Notes under the pieces: model-generated | The model's database searches: none | What the model was told of the DNA's origin: nothing | The model's input: only the letters and a program-made list of their open reading frames with translations | Made by a program: the position numbers and the translations under genes | Shown: piece by piece, positions 27,050-36,950 of the stretch | How the letters are laid out: each line of letters opens with the position of its first letter | Position numbering within the stretch: the first letter of the stretch is position 1 | NCBI GenBank assembly: GCA_030680605.1 | Contig: JAUXUQ010000001.1 | Location: forward strand, 62,001 to 126,000 | DNA: 64,000 nt | Reading direction: 5' to 3' | Source: Gammaproteobacteria bacterium | GTDB lineage: Bacteria > Pseudomonadota > Gammaproteobacteria > SURF-13

Positions 27050-29494
27050 ATGATGAAGAAAGAAAAACTGGTGTTGATCGGTAATGGCATGGCGGGGGTG
27101 CGCACGCTGGAAGAGATGCTCAAGCTCGCGCCGGACAAATATGAAATCAGCGTATTTGGGGCCGAGCCCTACGGCAACTATAACCGCATTCTGCTTTCCC
27201 CCGTGCTGGCCGGAGAGAAAACCCTGCCTGAGATCATGCTGAACGATCGGCCATGGTATGCGGAGCACGGCATTACCCTGCATGCAGGAAAAAATGTGGT
27301 GGAGATAGACCGCAGCAAGCATCGGGTACGTGCCGCCGATGGCACGACAGCACAGTATGACCGCTTGCTGCTCGCCACCGGCTCCAATCCGTTCATGATT
27401 CCGGTGCCGGGGCATGACCTGCCCGGTGTCGTGACCTTTCGCGATATCCACGATGTAGAGTTGATGACCGCTGCGGCAAAAGACTATCAGCATGCGGTGG
27501 TCATAGGTGGCGGACTGCTCGGTCTGGAAGCCGCCAACGGGCTGATGCGCCAGGGCATGAGTGTGACCGTGGTGCATATCAACGACACGCTGATGGAGCG
27601 GCAGCTGGACAGGAACGCCGGGTTGTTGCTGCGCAAGTCGCTGGAGCAGCGCGGTATGCACTTCCACATGCCTGCCCAAACCGTTGAGATCATGGGTGAG
27701 GAACGGGTGCGTGGGGTGCGCTTCAAGGATGGCAGCGAATTGTATGCCGATCTGGTCGTGATGGCCGTGGGCATCCGGCCCAATATTGAACTGGCGCAGA
27801 AATCCGGCATTTACTGCGAACGCGGCATTGTGGTGAATGACACCCTGCAAACCTATGACCCGGCAGTGTATGCCGTAGGCGAGTGTGTGCAGCACCGCGG
27901 TCAGAGCTACGGGCTGGTCGCACCCCTGTTTGAGCAGGCCAAGGTGTGCGCCAATCACCTCGCCCATCTCGGCTATGCGCGTTACGAAGGTTCGGTCACC
28001 TCCACCAAACTCAAGGTGACAGGCATCGATTTATTCTCCGCCGGCGACTTTACCGGCGACGAGCACAGTGAGGAGATCGTGCTCAAGGACGCCTCGCAGG
28101 GCACCTACAAGAAAGTAGTGGTACGTGATAACCGCATCCAGGGCGCCGTCATGTACGGCGACACCGTCGATGGCGCCTGGTATTTCCAGCTCATGCGCGA
28201 CGGCACCGACATCGGTGCCTTCCGTGATCAGCTCATGTTTGGCCAGGCCCATCTCGGTGACGCGGGCCATGGCGGCCAGAACAAGGCCGCGGCCATGAGT
28301 GATGCCATGGAGGTCTGCGGTTGCAACGGCGTCTGCAAGGGCACCATCGTCAAGGCCATCAGCGAAAAGGGATTGTTCACGCTGGAAGAGGTGCGCGCCC
28401 ACACCAAGGCCTCATCCTCCTGCGGCTCCTGCACCGGCCTGGTCGAGCAGATCATGGCCTCGGTGCTGGGCGGTGGCTACAGCGCAGCGCCCAAGGAAAA
28501 GCCGTTGTGCAAGTGCACGGAACATACCCATGATGAGGTGCGGGCTGTTATCCGCGAGCAACACCTGCTCAACATCAATGCGGTGATGCGCTACTTTGAG
28601 TGGGGCACGCCGGATGGCTGTCACCAGTGTCGCCCGGCGCTCAATTATTACCTGCTATGTGCCTGGCCGGCGGAATACCAGGACGATCCACAGTCGCGTT
28701 TCATCAACGAGCGCGTACACGCCAATATCCAGAAAGACGGTACCTATTCCGTGGTGCCACGCATGTGGGGGGGTGTGACTACGTCGAATGAGTTGCGCAC
28801 CATCGCTGATGTGGTCGACAAGTTCAAGATACCCACCGTCAAGGTCACCGGTGGTCAGCGCATCGATTTGCTGGGGGTGAAAAAGGAAGACCTGCCCGCC
28901 GTTTGGGGCGATCTCAACAAGGGCGGCCTGGTCTCCGGCCATGCCTATGGCAAGGCGCTGCGCACCGTCAAAACCTGTGTCGGCAAGGAGTGGTGCCGTT
29001 TCGGCACCCAGGACTCGACCGCCATGGGCGTGCGTCTGGAGCACCGTACCTGGGGTTCGTGGATGCCGCACAAATTCAAGATGGCGGTGTCGGGTTGTCC
29101 GCGCAACTGTGCCGAGGCCACGATCAAGGATTTTGGCATCGTCGCTGTTGACTCCGGTTGGGAGCTGCACGTCGGTGGTAATGGCGGCGTGAAGATACGG
29201 CCGACCGATTTGCTGTGCAAGGTGGTGACAGAAGACGAGGTCGAGGAATACTGCTGTGCCTTTATCCAGCTTTACCGCGAAGAGGCGCGTTATCTCGATC
29301 GCACCGCACCGTGGATCGAGCGTGTCGGTCTCGCCTATGTCAAACAGCGCGTAGTAGAGGATGGCGAGGGCCGCAAGCATTTGTATCAGCGCTTTATCGA
29401 GTCACAGAAATATGCCCAGGTCGATCCGTGGGCCGAACGCGCACAAGGTGAGGCCGACCGCCACGAATACATCCCGCTGAAGCAGGTGGTGTGA
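27050..29494 (+). CDS. nirB: Assimilatory nitrite reductase [NAD(P)H] large subunit
   Basis: NirB reduces nitrite to ammonium in the cytoplasm using NAD(P)H, FAD, Fe-S and siroheme. Domains in order: FAD/NAD-binding pyridine nucleotide reductase (LVLIGNGMAGVRTLEEM; second Rossmann VVIGGGLLGLEAANGL), a BFD-type [2Fe-2S] domain near 420 (CGCNGVCKG and SSCGSCTG), and the siroheme reductase half with GKEWCRFG near 647 and SGCPRNC near 682. At 814 aa the length is normal. ATG 27050 and ATG 27053 are both possible starts. nirD, nasA and a transporter follow in a tight operon. Confidence 0.96.
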   Translation: MMKKEKLVLIGNGMAGVRTLEEMLKLAPDKYEISVFGAEPYGNYNRILLSPVLAGEKTLPEIMLNDRPWYAEHGITLHAGKNVVEIDRSKHRVRAADGTTAQYDRLLLATGSNPFMIPVPGHDLPGVVTFRDIHDVELMTAAAKDYQHAVVIGGGLLGLEAANGLMRQGMSVTVVHINDTLMERQLDRNAGLLLRKSLEQRGMHFHMPAQTVEIMGEERVRGVRFKDGSELYADLVVMAVGIRPNIELAQKSGIYCERGIVVNDTLQTYDPAVYAVGECVQHRGQSYGLVAPLFEQAKVCANHLAHLGYARYEGSVTSTKLKVTGIDLFSAGDFTGDEHSEEIVLKDASQGTYKKVVVRDNRIQGAVMYGDTVDGAWYFQLMRDGTDIGAFRDQLMFGQAHLGDAGHGGQNKAAAMSDAMEVCGCNGVCKGTIVKAISEKGLFTLEEVRAHTKASSSCGSCTGLVEQIMASVLGGGYSAAPKEKPLCKCTEHTHDEVRAVIREQHLLNINAVMRYFEWGTPDGCHQCRPALNYYLLCAWPAEYQDDPQSRFINERVHANIQKDGTYSVVPRMWGGVTTSNELRTIADVVDKFKIPTVKVTGGQRIDLLGVKKEDLPAVWGDLNKGGLVSGHAYGKALRTVKTCVGKEWCRFGTQDSTAMGVRLEHRTWGSWMPHKFKMAVSGCPRNCAEATIKDFGIVAVDSGWELHVGGNGGVKIRPTDLLCKVVTEDEVEEYCCAFIQLYREEARYLDRTAPWIERVGLAYVKQRVVEDGEGRKHLYQRFIESQKYAQVDPWAERAQGEADRHEYIPLKQVV

Positions 29495-29832
29495 TGCCTG
29501 CCTCCAGCATTGCTGAACCACAGTGGATCGAAGTCGGGCAACTCGACGACATTCCGCGCCGGGGTTCGCGGGTCATACGCACCGTGCAGGGCGATATCGC
29601 ACTGTTTCGTACCGCCGGCGATCAGGTGTTTGCCTTGCGCGATGCCTGTCCACACAAAGGTGGCCCGCTGTCGCAGGGTATTGTGCATGGCACCCGCGTC
29701 ACCTGCCCGTTGCACAACTGGATCATTGATCTGAACGACGGTACCGCCGCTGCCCCGGATCAAGGCCAGACCGCCTGCTACCCGGTCAAGGTCGAACACA
29801 GCATGATCAGCATAGCGTTGCAGCATGCCTGA
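29494..29832 (+). CDS. nirD: Nitrite reductase small subunit (Rieske-type)
   Basis: NirD partners NirB. It carries a Rieske-like fold with CPH (Cys52, His54) and CPLH (Cys71, His74), GGPLSQGIVHG between them, and DLNDGTAAAP after. All four ligands are kept here, unlike enterobacterial NirD proteins that lack them. The ATG at 29494 overlaps the last base of nirB's stop (TGATG). nasA starts eight bases before its end, so the operon is translationally coupled. Confidence 0.94.
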   Translation: MPASSIAEPQWIEVGQLDDIPRRGSRVIRTVQGDIALFRTAGDQVFALRDACPHKGGPLSQGIVHGTRVTCPLHNWIIDLNDGTAAAPDQGQTACYPVKVEHSMISIALQHA

Positions 29833-32557
29833 GCGTGCCACCCAGGCGCGCAGCGTCAAAACCACCTGCCCGTACTGTGGCGTGGGTTGTGGCATCGTGG
29901 CCAGCACTATGGCGCCGGATGACGTACACATCAGTGGTGACACGGCTCACCCCGCCAACAAGGGGCGGTTGTGCTCCAAGGGTGCGGCGCTGGGCGAGAC
30001 GCTGGCGCTGGACGATCGGCTGCTGTACCCGGAGGTGGAGGGAAAACGCTGTTCCTGGGGTACGGCATTCAATGTCGTTGCGCAGCAGTTTCTGCGCGTC
30101 ATTGCCGAGCATGGTCCCGATGCCGTGGCGTTTTATGTCTCCGGCCAACTGCTGACCGAAGATTATTACGTCGCCAACAAATTGATGAAGGGTTTTATCG
30201 GCTCCGCCAACATCGACACCAACTCACGCTTGTGCATGGCCTCCAGCGTTGCCGGTCACAAGCGCGCCTTCGGCAGCGACAGCGTGCCGGGTTGCTACGA
30301 AGATCTGGAGCAGGCCGAGCTGATCGTGCTGGTGGGATCCAATGCCGCCTGGTGTCATCCGGTATTGTTTCAGCGCGCAACGGCCGCCGGATGCGAACAT
30401 CCGGCGCCGAAAATAATTGTCATCGACCCCCGCCGCACAGCAACCTGTGACGGCGCCGCTCTGCATCTTGCAGTAAAGCCCGGCACCGACGCGGTGTTGT
30501 TCAATGGCCTGCTGCAGTATTTGCATGCGCACGGCCATGCCCGCAGCGATTACCTGCAAGCGCATACCGAGGGTGTCGAGCCCGCGCTGCAAGCGGCGCG
30601 CGACAGTGCCGGGGATGCGGCCACCGTAGCGGAAAAATGCAATCTGGACCGCGCTGACGTCACGTGCTTTTTTGAGCTGTTTGCGAACACCGAAAAGGCA
30701 GTCACCGTCTATTCCCAGGGCATTAACCAGTCCTCCAGCGGCACCGACAAGGTCAACGCCATCATCAACTGCCATCTCCTGACCGGCCGCATCGGCCGGC
30801 CGGGCATGGGGCCACTGTCCTTCACCGGTCAGCCCAACGCCATGGGCGGGCGCGAGGTTGGCGGTCTGGCCAATCAGTTGGCGGCACACATGGAGCTGGA
30901 AAACCCCGTGCACCGTGAGCGGGTACAGCGCTTCTGGAATGCCCCGCGCATGGCAGCCCGGCCCGGCTTGAAAGCAGTAGACATGTTTCGTGCCGTGGGC
31001 GAGGGGCGCATCAAGGCCATCTGGATCATGGCCACCAACCCGGTGGACAGCATGCCGGATGCCGACGCGGTGCGGGAGGCGCTCAAGCGCTGCGAGCTGG
31101 TGGTGGTGTCCGATTGTGTACGCCATACCGACACCACCGCGCTGGCGCATGTGTTGTTGCCCGCCCTGGCCTGGGGGGAAAAAGACGGTACCGTGACCAA
31201 CTCGGAACGACGCATCTCGCGGCAACGCGCATTTCTGCCTGCACCCGGCGAGGCCAGGCCCGACTGGTGGATCATCAGTGAGGTCGCCAGGCGCCTGGGT
31301 TATCACGAGGCGTTTCGCTACAACCACAGCGCCGATGTGTTTTTTGAGCACGCCGCCTTGTCGGGGTTTGAGAACGACGGCGAACGCACCTTTGATATTT
31401 CCGGCCTGCACTTCAGTACGGTCTCGGCCTACGACGCCCTGCAACCGATACAGTGGCCGGTCGTGCGCACAGACGATGGCAGGATACAAGGCACCGCCCG
31501 CCTGTTCGGTGAGGGCCGCTTCGCTACCCCTAACCAAAAGGCCCGTTTTATTGCGGTTCTGCCGCGCCCGCCACAGGTTGCCACGAACGACGAGTTCCCG
31601 CTGGTGCTGAACACCGGTCGCGTGCGCGATCACTGGCACACCCTGACCCGCACCGGTAAATCCCCCCGGTTGTCGAACCACAGCTACGAACCCTGTGCCG
31701 AACTGCATCCGGACGATGCGGCAGCCCTCGGTGTGCAACACAACGCGCTGACCCGGATCACCAGTGGCCGGGGCGAGGTGGTGGTGCGGGCCGTACTCAC
31801 ACCCACACAGCAAAAAGGCAGTGTCTTCGTGCCCATGCACTGGACCGATCAGTTTGCCCGCCAGGCGCGGATCGATACGCTGGTGAATCCGGTCGTGGAT
31901 CCGATCTCGGGCCAGCCCGAGTCCAAACATACCCCGGTGCGTGCCACTCCTTACCGCCCGGCGTGGCACGGCTTTCTGTTGTCCCGCCGCGAACTGCCGG
32001 TCAACGACGCCCGTTATTGGGTGCGGGCGCGCGGGCAGGGGCTGTGGCGTTATGAACTGGCCGGTGAGCAGCTGCCGCCAGACTGGTCGGTGTGGGCGCG
32101 TGACGTGTTGTGCATGCCCAAGGATCACGCCGACGACAAGGTGGAATGGATCGACTATCTCGACAGTGGCGCACAGCGCTACCGCGGGGCACGCCTGCTC
32201 AATCGTCGTATTGAGAGCTGTCTGTTTGTGGCGCCGACACCCGAGCTGCCTTCGCGCTCATGGCTGATGGGCCTGTTTGCACAAACAGACGAACTCTCGG
32301 CGCAGGAGCGCAGCAATCTGCTGGCCGCACGCGCCACGCTGGCCGAAGACACCGGGCCGATCGTGTGTGCCTGCTTCAGTGTCGGACGCAATACCCTGCT
32401 GCAGGCCATCCAGAACGAAGGCCTGCGCACCGCCGAAGCGATTGGAAACAGGCTCAAGGCGGGTACCAATTGCGGTTCGTGCATCCCGGAGCTGAAAGCC
32501 CTGATTGCACAGACTGGCAACAACCCTGTTGTTTCACCATCATCCATGGAGTTGTAA
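29825..32557 (+). CDS. nasA: Assimilatory nitrate reductase, molybdenum catalytic subunit
   Basis: The enzyme reduces nitrate to nitrite in the cytoplasm. The N-terminal 4Fe-4S site is CPYCGVGC (Cys15, Cys18, Cys22) with RLCSKG (Cys50). The molybdopterin domains contain SNAAWCHPVLF, GTDKVNAIINCHLLTGRIGRPGMGP and ATNPVDSMPD, and the C-terminal dinucleotide-binding domain has NTGRVRDHWHT. A BFD-like [2Fe-2S] domain ends the protein (CACFSVGRNT and NCGSC near 848-882), as in the NasA type. No Tat signal is present. At 910 aa it fits that group. Confidence 0.96.
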   Translation: MPERATQARSVKTTCPYCGVGCGIVASTMAPDDVHISGDTAHPANKGRLCSKGAALGETLALDDRLLYPEVEGKRCSWGTAFNVVAQQFLRVIAEHGPDAVAFYVSGQLLTEDYYVANKLMKGFIGSANIDTNSRLCMASSVAGHKRAFGSDSVPGCYEDLEQAELIVLVGSNAAWCHPVLFQRATAAGCEHPAPKIIVIDPRRTATCDGAALHLAVKPGTDAVLFNGLLQYLHAHGHARSDYLQAHTEGVEPALQAARDSAGDAATVAEKCNLDRADVTCFFELFANTEKAVTVYSQGINQSSSGTDKVNAIINCHLLTGRIGRPGMGPLSFTGQPNAMGGREVGGLANQLAAHMELENPVHRERVQRFWNAPRMAARPGLKAVDMFRAVGEGRIKAIWIMATNPVDSMPDADAVREALKRCELVVVSDCVRHTDTTALAHVLLPALAWGEKDGTVTNSERRISRQRAFLPAPGEARPDWWIISEVARRLGYHEAFRYNHSADVFFEHAALSGFENDGERTFDISGLHFSTVSAYDALQPIQWPVVRTDDGRIQGTARLFGEGRFATPNQKARFIAVLPRPPQVATNDEFPLVLNTGRVRDHWHTLTRTGKSPRLSNHSYEPCAELHPDDAAALGVQHNALTRITSGRGEVVVRAVLTPTQQKGSVFVPMHWTDQFARQARIDTLVNPVVDPISGQPESKHTPVRATPYRPAWHGFLLSRRELPVNDARYWVRARGQGLWRYELAGEQLPPDWSVWARDVLCMPKDHADDKVEWIDYLDSGAQRYRGARLLNRRIESCLFVAPTPELPSRSWLMGLFAQTDELSAQERSNLLAARATLAEDTGPIVCACFSVGRNTLLQAIQNEGLRTAEAIGNRLKAGTNCGSCIPELKALIAQTGNNPVVSPSSMEL

Positions 32558-32560
32558 CGC

Positions 32561-33847
32561 ATGAACACTCGAAAATTTCTGCAAACCGGCCACTGGCCGA
32601 CCTTGCTGTCCGCCTTCCTGTACTTCGATATCAGCTTCATGGTGTGGGTGGTATTGGGGCCGCTCGCCGTCTACCTCACCGCCGATCTCGGCCTCAGCAT
32701 TGAAGAAAAATTCGGCCTGGTGGCGGTACCGATACTGGCAGGCGCCCTGTTGCGTGTACCCATGGGCCTGCTGGCGGATCATATCGGCCCCAAGCGTGCC
32801 GGGCAGTCGGGGCAGATCATCGTGATGCTGGCATTGGTGTGGGCCTGGCTGTTCGGGCTGCACAGCAAATTTGATGTGCAGGTATTCGGCATGTTGCTCG
32901 GTTTTGCCGGTGCCAGCTTTGCGGTGGCGATACCGCAGGCCAGCCGCTGGTATCCGCCCGAGTATCAGGGCATCGTGCTCGGCATCGCCGGCGCGGGCAA
33001 TAGCGGGGTAGTGCTCTCTGCGTTGCTGGTACCCTGGTTCGCCGAGACCTTCGGCTGGCAGAACGTCTTCGGCTTTCTGCTGATTCCGGTGCTGCTGGTA
33101 TTTATCCTGTACAGCATCCTGGCCAAGGACGCGCCGGACGAGCGCGCCCCGGTGAGCTGGAAAAACTACGGCCTGGTGCTGAGTGACCCTGACACCTGGT
33201 GGTTCATGTTTTTCTACTCCATCACCTTCGGCGGATTTGTCGGGCTGGCCAATGCCTTGCCGCTGTATTTCTCCACCTGGTATCACGCCTCAGGCATTGC
33301 GGCAGGCATGATGGTGGCCATCGTGGTCGCTGCCGGTTCGATGTTCCGCCCGGTCGGCGGCTGGCTCGCCGATCGCATCGGTGGTATCCGCGCGCTGCAA
33401 ATACTGTTTGTCGTGGTAGCGCTGGCCTACATCAGTATCGCCTTTATGCCGGAAGGCCCGGTACCGCCGACCCTGGCGACCGTAGAAGGCAAGATGGCGG
33501 GCTGGGGCTTGTTTGAGCTGCCTGCCATAGCCTGGCTTGCGGTGCTGATCTTCTTTGTCGGCGCGGTGGCGCTCGGCATGGGCAACGGCTCGGTATTCCA
33601 GTTGGTGCCGCTGCGCTTCCGGCGTGAAATGGGCATCGTCACCGGGCTGGTCGGCGCCGCCGGGGGCATAGGGGGCTTCTTTCTCGCCAAGGCGCTCGGC
33701 TGGTCGAAAGGTCTGACCGGCGATTTTGCCCTCGGCTTCTGGATCTTTGCGGCGCTGGCCTTGTTTGGTCTGGTGGGCCTGGGCTGGGTGAAGACCCGCT
33801 GGCGCACGACCTGGGGTGCCTCCTCGGTCACCACAGCTAAAGTATAA
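32561..33847 (+). CDS. Nitrate/nitrite MFS transporter (NarK/NasA family)
   Basis: This is a 428-residue, twelve-helix major facilitator transporter. It has the nitrate family signature around GFAGASFAVAIPQASRWYPPEYQG in helix 5 and GAAGGIGGFFLAKALG in helix 11, plus GLLADHIGPKRAG in the loop after helix 2. It should bring nitrate in for NasA and may export nitrite. The ATG starts three bases after the nasA stop. The kinase-phosphatase gene follows by six bases. Confidence 0.94.
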   Translation: MNTRKFLQTGHWPTLLSAFLYFDISFMVWVVLGPLAVYLTADLGLSIEEKFGLVAVPILAGALLRVPMGLLADHIGPKRAGQSGQIIVMLALVWAWLFGLHSKFDVQVFGMLLGFAGASFAVAIPQASRWYPPEYQGIVLGIAGAGNSGVVLSALLVPWFAETFGWQNVFGFLLIPVLLVFILYSILAKDAPDERAPVSWKNYGLVLSDPDTWWFMFFYSITFGGFVGLANALPLYFSTWYHASGIAAGMMVAIVVAAGSMFRPVGGWLADRIGGIRALQILFVVVALAYISIAFMPEGPVPPTLATVEGKMAGWGLFELPAIAWLAVLIFFVGAVALGMGNGSVFQLVPLRFRREMGIVTGLVGAAGGIGGFFLAKALGWSKGLTGDFALGFWIFAALALFGLVGLGWVKTRWRTTWGASSVTTAKV

Positions 33848-33853
33848 TGGCGC

Positions 33854-35530
33854 ATGCCGCTGATACTGGACGCCGGTTTTTCCTCGCTGCAGGGTAAGCG
33901 CAGAGCCAATGAAGACAGTTGTCTCGTTATCACACCGAGCACGGGCCAGCATCAGGAATACGGTGCGCTGCTCGCGGTGGCCGATGGCGTAGGCGGTATT
34001 CCGGGTGGCGCGCAGGCCTCTGAGTGCGCCGTCAATACGCTGCGTGACGCCTATTACGCCACGCCGGAAACCTGGAACCTGCAACGCGCGCTGACCGACT
34101 GCTTTGCCGCCGTCAATCGTGCGGTGCTGCAAGGCGAGCCCAAGGGGCGGGCGACCACGCTCTCGGCACTGGTGCTGCGCTCCCGGCGCTGGACATTCGC
34201 GCATGCGGGCGATACCCGCATCTGGCTGTATCGCAATCAGCAGCTCCAGCAGTTGACGACCGATCACAGCCGCTCGCACGTCGATGTGGGCTCTGTCGTC
34301 ATTCGTGCCTGCGGCCTCGATGTCGTGCTCAACAGCGACAGCGGCAGCGGGGAACTGGTCGAGAGTGATATTTTTCTCATCACCAGCGATGGCGTGCACG
34401 AAACCCTGACGCCTCAGGCACTGACGGCACTGCTGCAAAACAGCCCCCACAGCATGCAGGAAATCGCCGAATCCATTACCCGGCAGGCGTTGGCAGAGGG
34501 CAGCAACGACAACGTCAGCATCAGTATCGCCCGGGTTGTAAAACTGCCCGCCGAAACCGTGACCGATATCGGCGCCAACGTGACTGCGCTGCCCATGCGT
34601 CCGTTGCCCAGGGCCGGTGACGTGGTGGACGGCTTTGTCATCGGCGAGCGCCTGCATCATGGCCGCATGTCCACCCTGTTCGCCGCAGAGGACAGCGAAA
34701 ACCAGCAGGCCGTGGCGCTCAAGTTTCCCAACCCGCGCTATGCCGAGGATGCCGCGTTTGTGGACTACTTCATGCGCGAGGAGTGGATAGGGCGGCGCAT
34801 CGACAGTCCCTACATCGTAAAAATCCTCCCGGTGCCGCCGGGGCGGCGCAGTGCATTGTATTCGGTGATGATGCTGCACAAAGGTGAAACACTGGCCGCG
34901 CGCATCAAACGCAAGAGCGGCCTCAGCGTCACCGACGCCTTGAGTATCGCGCAACAGATGCTCACCGGTCTCGATCACCTGCACCGCAAGGGCGTGATTC
35001 ACCGCGACATCAAGCCCGAGAATATCCTGATCGATGAAAACCAGCAGGTGCGCCTGCTCGACCTCGGCGTCAGCCGCATCGAGCGGGTGGACAGCCCGAC
35101 ATCGGCCGCACCCATCGGCACGCCCAGCTACATGGCCCCGGAGCTGATCGCCGGTCACGATGCCGACGAGCGCGCCGACGTCTATTCCGCCGCCGTCACC
35201 CTCTACGAAATGCTCACCGGGAAATTTCCCTACGGCGAGATCGAGCCGTTCACCCACCCCAGCTACAGCCGCTTTACGCCCCCCGAGCGCTATAACCCCG
35301 ATATCCCGGCCTGGCTGTCAGACGTGCTGCGGCAGGCCTGTACACCCGACCCCACCCAGCGCTACCCGCACGCGGCCGATTTTGCTGTCGCCTTGTCACA
35401 GCCACGTCAGCCCCGCACCGCACAGCGCAAACCGCCGTTGCTGCAACGCATCCGGCCCGAGCACTGGAAAACGCTGTTTGTCATCTCGCTGCTGTTGAAT
35501 CTGCTGCTGCTGTTTGTGTTGTTGCAATAG
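33854..35530 (+). CDS. PP2C phosphatase - Ser/Thr kinase fusion with C-terminal membrane anchor
   Basis: Residues about 1-235 are a PP2C-type phosphatase with all metal motifs: KRRANEDS, AVADGVGG, HAGDTRIW, ITSDGVHE and SNDNVSI. Residues about 260-520 are a Hanks-type kinase with ALKFPNP (Lys near 288), IHRDIKPENILI (near 383), LLDLGVSR (DLG in place of DFG) and GTPSYMAPEL. The glycine loop is degenerate (GERLHHGRMS). One helix at the C-terminus anchors it. A kinase gene lies in the nitrate assimilation cluster of Pseudomonas aeruginosa too, so a role in controlling nitrate uptake or reduction is likely; the target is unknown. Confidence 0.92.
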   Translation: MPLILDAGFSSLQGKRRANEDSCLVITPSTGQHQEYGALLAVADGVGGIPGGAQASECAVNTLRDAYYATPETWNLQRALTDCFAAVNRAVLQGEPKGRATTLSALVLRSRRWTFAHAGDTRIWLYRNQQLQQLTTDHSRSHVDVGSVVIRACGLDVVLNSDSGSGELVESDIFLITSDGVHETLTPQALTALLQNSPHSMQEIAESITRQALAEGSNDNVSISIARVVKLPAETVTDIGANVTALPMRPLPRAGDVVDGFVIGERLHHGRMSTLFAAEDSENQQAVALKFPNPRYAEDAAFVDYFMREEWIGRRIDSPYIVKILPVPPGRRSALYSVMMLHKGETLAARIKRKSGLSVTDALSIAQQMLTGLDHLHRKGVIHRDIKPENILIDENQQVRLLDLGVSRIERVDSPTSAAPIGTPSYMAPELIAGHDADERADVYSAAVTLYEMLTGKFPYGEIEPFTHPSYSRFTPPERYNPDIPAWLSDVLRQACTPDPTQRYPHAADFAVALSQPRQPRTAQRKPPLLQRIRPEHWKTLFVISLLLNLLLLFVLLQ

Positions 35531-35537
35531 CTGCCGC

Positions 35538-36749
35538 TCAGACAGTCTGCCCCGCCACCCAGCCCGACGACCAGGCCCACTGAAAGTTATAGCCGCCCAG
35601 CCAGCCAGTCACGTCCACCACTTCACCAATAAAATACAGCCCCGGCGCCGCGGTGGCCTCCATGGTCTTGGAGGAAAGCGCATGGGTATCCACCCCACCC
35701 AGTGTGACCTCGGCCTTGGCATAGCCCAGCGTGCCCGCAGGCAACAGCGTCCAATGCTTGAGTGCCTGCGCCATGGCGTCGAGCTCGCGCCTGGAGCATT
35801 CATTCAGGGGTTTTTCCCAGCCGAGCAGGGCACACCATTCCTGCGCGAAGCGGCGCGGCAGGCGTTCGGCGAGCAGCGTGTGTAACAGCACCTTGCTGTG
35901 GCGGTGTTCTGCCAGCCAGGCGGCGGCATCAGTGCCGGGCAACAGGTCGATGGTGATCGGCTGTTTCTTGATATCGCGCATCTCCCGATAGTCCTGCATC
36001 TGCCAGTAACTTGAAATCTGCAAAATGGCTGGGCCGGAAAGCCCGCGATGCGTGATGAGCACGTTCTCGTGGAATTGCACACTGTCACAACGTGTGACGG
36101 CCTCAAACGCCACTCCGGAAAGCGGCTGCAACGGCGTGAGCACCTCTGGCGCGAGGGCGAGCGGCACCAAGGCAGGCTTGGGCGGCACGATGCGCAGACC
36201 AAACTGTTCGGCAATCTTGTAGCCGAAAGGCGTAGCGCCCAGCTTCGGCACCGCGAGGCCGCCGCAGGCAATCACCAGCGACCGGCAGTGGAAGCCGCCA
36301 CGGCTGGTGGCGAGCGCAAAGCGCATGCCGTCGTCACTTGTGATGGGTTCGATGCACTGCACCGCGCATGGAAGCATCCACTGTACGCCACCCGCGTCGC
36401 ACTCGGCCTTGAGCATAGCGATAATGGCCTGCGCCGAATCATCGCAGAAAAGCTGGCCGTGCTCGCGCTCGTGATACGCGATGCGATAACGCTCCACCAG
36501 TGCAATAAAGTCACGCTGCGAATAGCGGGCGAGCGCCGAGCGGCAGAAATGCGGATTCTGCGAGAGGAAATTCTCCGCGCTGACGTTGCGGTTGGTGAAA
36601 TTGCAGCGCCCGCCGCCGGAAATGCGGATGCGCTCGCCGAGTTTCTCCACGTGATCAATCAGCAACACCCGCCGCCCACGGGCCCCGGCCTGGGCAGCGC
36701 ACATCATGCCGGCGGCACCGGCACCAATTACAATCACATCAAAGCGCAT
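35538..36749 (-). CDS. NAD(P)/FAD-dependent oxidoreductase, HI0933/BaiN-like family
   Basis: The 403-residue flavoprotein shows the family's marks: Rossmann IVIGAGAAGMMCAAQAG at the N-terminus, GERIRISGGGRCNFTN near residue 38, ACGGLAVPKLGATPFGY, THRGLSGPAILQISSYW, and the C-terminal GWLGGYNFQWAWSSG. The physiological substrate is unknown; members include dehydroxylating BaiN of gut bacteria. It is convergent with the kinase gene. The first 18 codons are duplicated at 38067-38119 beyond the fic gene. Confidence 0.9.
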   Translation of the reverse strand: MRFDVIVIGAGAAGMMCAAQAGARGRRVLLIDHVEKLGERIRISGGGRCNFTNRNVSAENFLSQNPHFCRSALARYSQRDFIALVERYRIAYHEREHGQLFCDDSAQAIIAMLKAECDAGGVQWMLPCAVQCIEPITSDDGMRFALATSRGGFHCRSLVIACGGLAVPKLGATPFGYKIAEQFGLRIVPPKPALVPLALAPEVLTPLQPLSGVAFEAVTRCDSVQFHENVLITHRGLSGPAILQISSYWQMQDYREMRDIKKQPITIDLLPGTDAAAWLAEHRHSKVLLHTLLAERLPRRFAQEWCALLGWEKPLNECSRRELDAMAQALKHWTLLPAGTLGYAKAEVTLGGVDTHALSSKTMEATAAPGLYFIGEVVDVTGWLGGYNFQWAWSSGWVAGQTV

Positions 36750-36805
36750 GGGGTAGGTGTCTAAGCGTCGGAGGTTTCAGGCCGTTGTTAAACGGTAGGG
36801 CAGGG
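36697..36805. repeat. 109-bp flanking repeat, copy 1 (includes start of the BaiN-like gene)
   Basis: This segment and 38067-38175 are direct repeats with about 11 differences in 109 bases. It spans the first 53 bases of the BaiN-like coding region (minus strand) and 56 bases upstream of it. The remaining 145 bases up to the fic stop hold no gene that I can support. Confidence 0.9.
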
Positions 36806-36950
36806 CGATCGCACCCCAAACCGTGGACGATGGCCAAGGATCAGATTATGACCCACTGCTGACGAAGATGCTTCCGGCAACCGGAAAACACCTTACCAAT
36901 CTCTTCTGGCCTGCCGAGAGCGATGTATGCAGCGCGTGTTTCGGCTTCGT

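Noticed and set aside
30224-32128. 634-codon open frame antisense to nasA
   Set aside because: It is the mirror of a GC-rich real gene, with no ribosome site and no recognisable domain.
33290-35257. 655-codon open frame antisense to the transporter and kinase genes
   Set aside because: It crosses two well-supported genes, is low in conserved features and rich in His and Arg as expected of antisense frames in GC-rich DNA.
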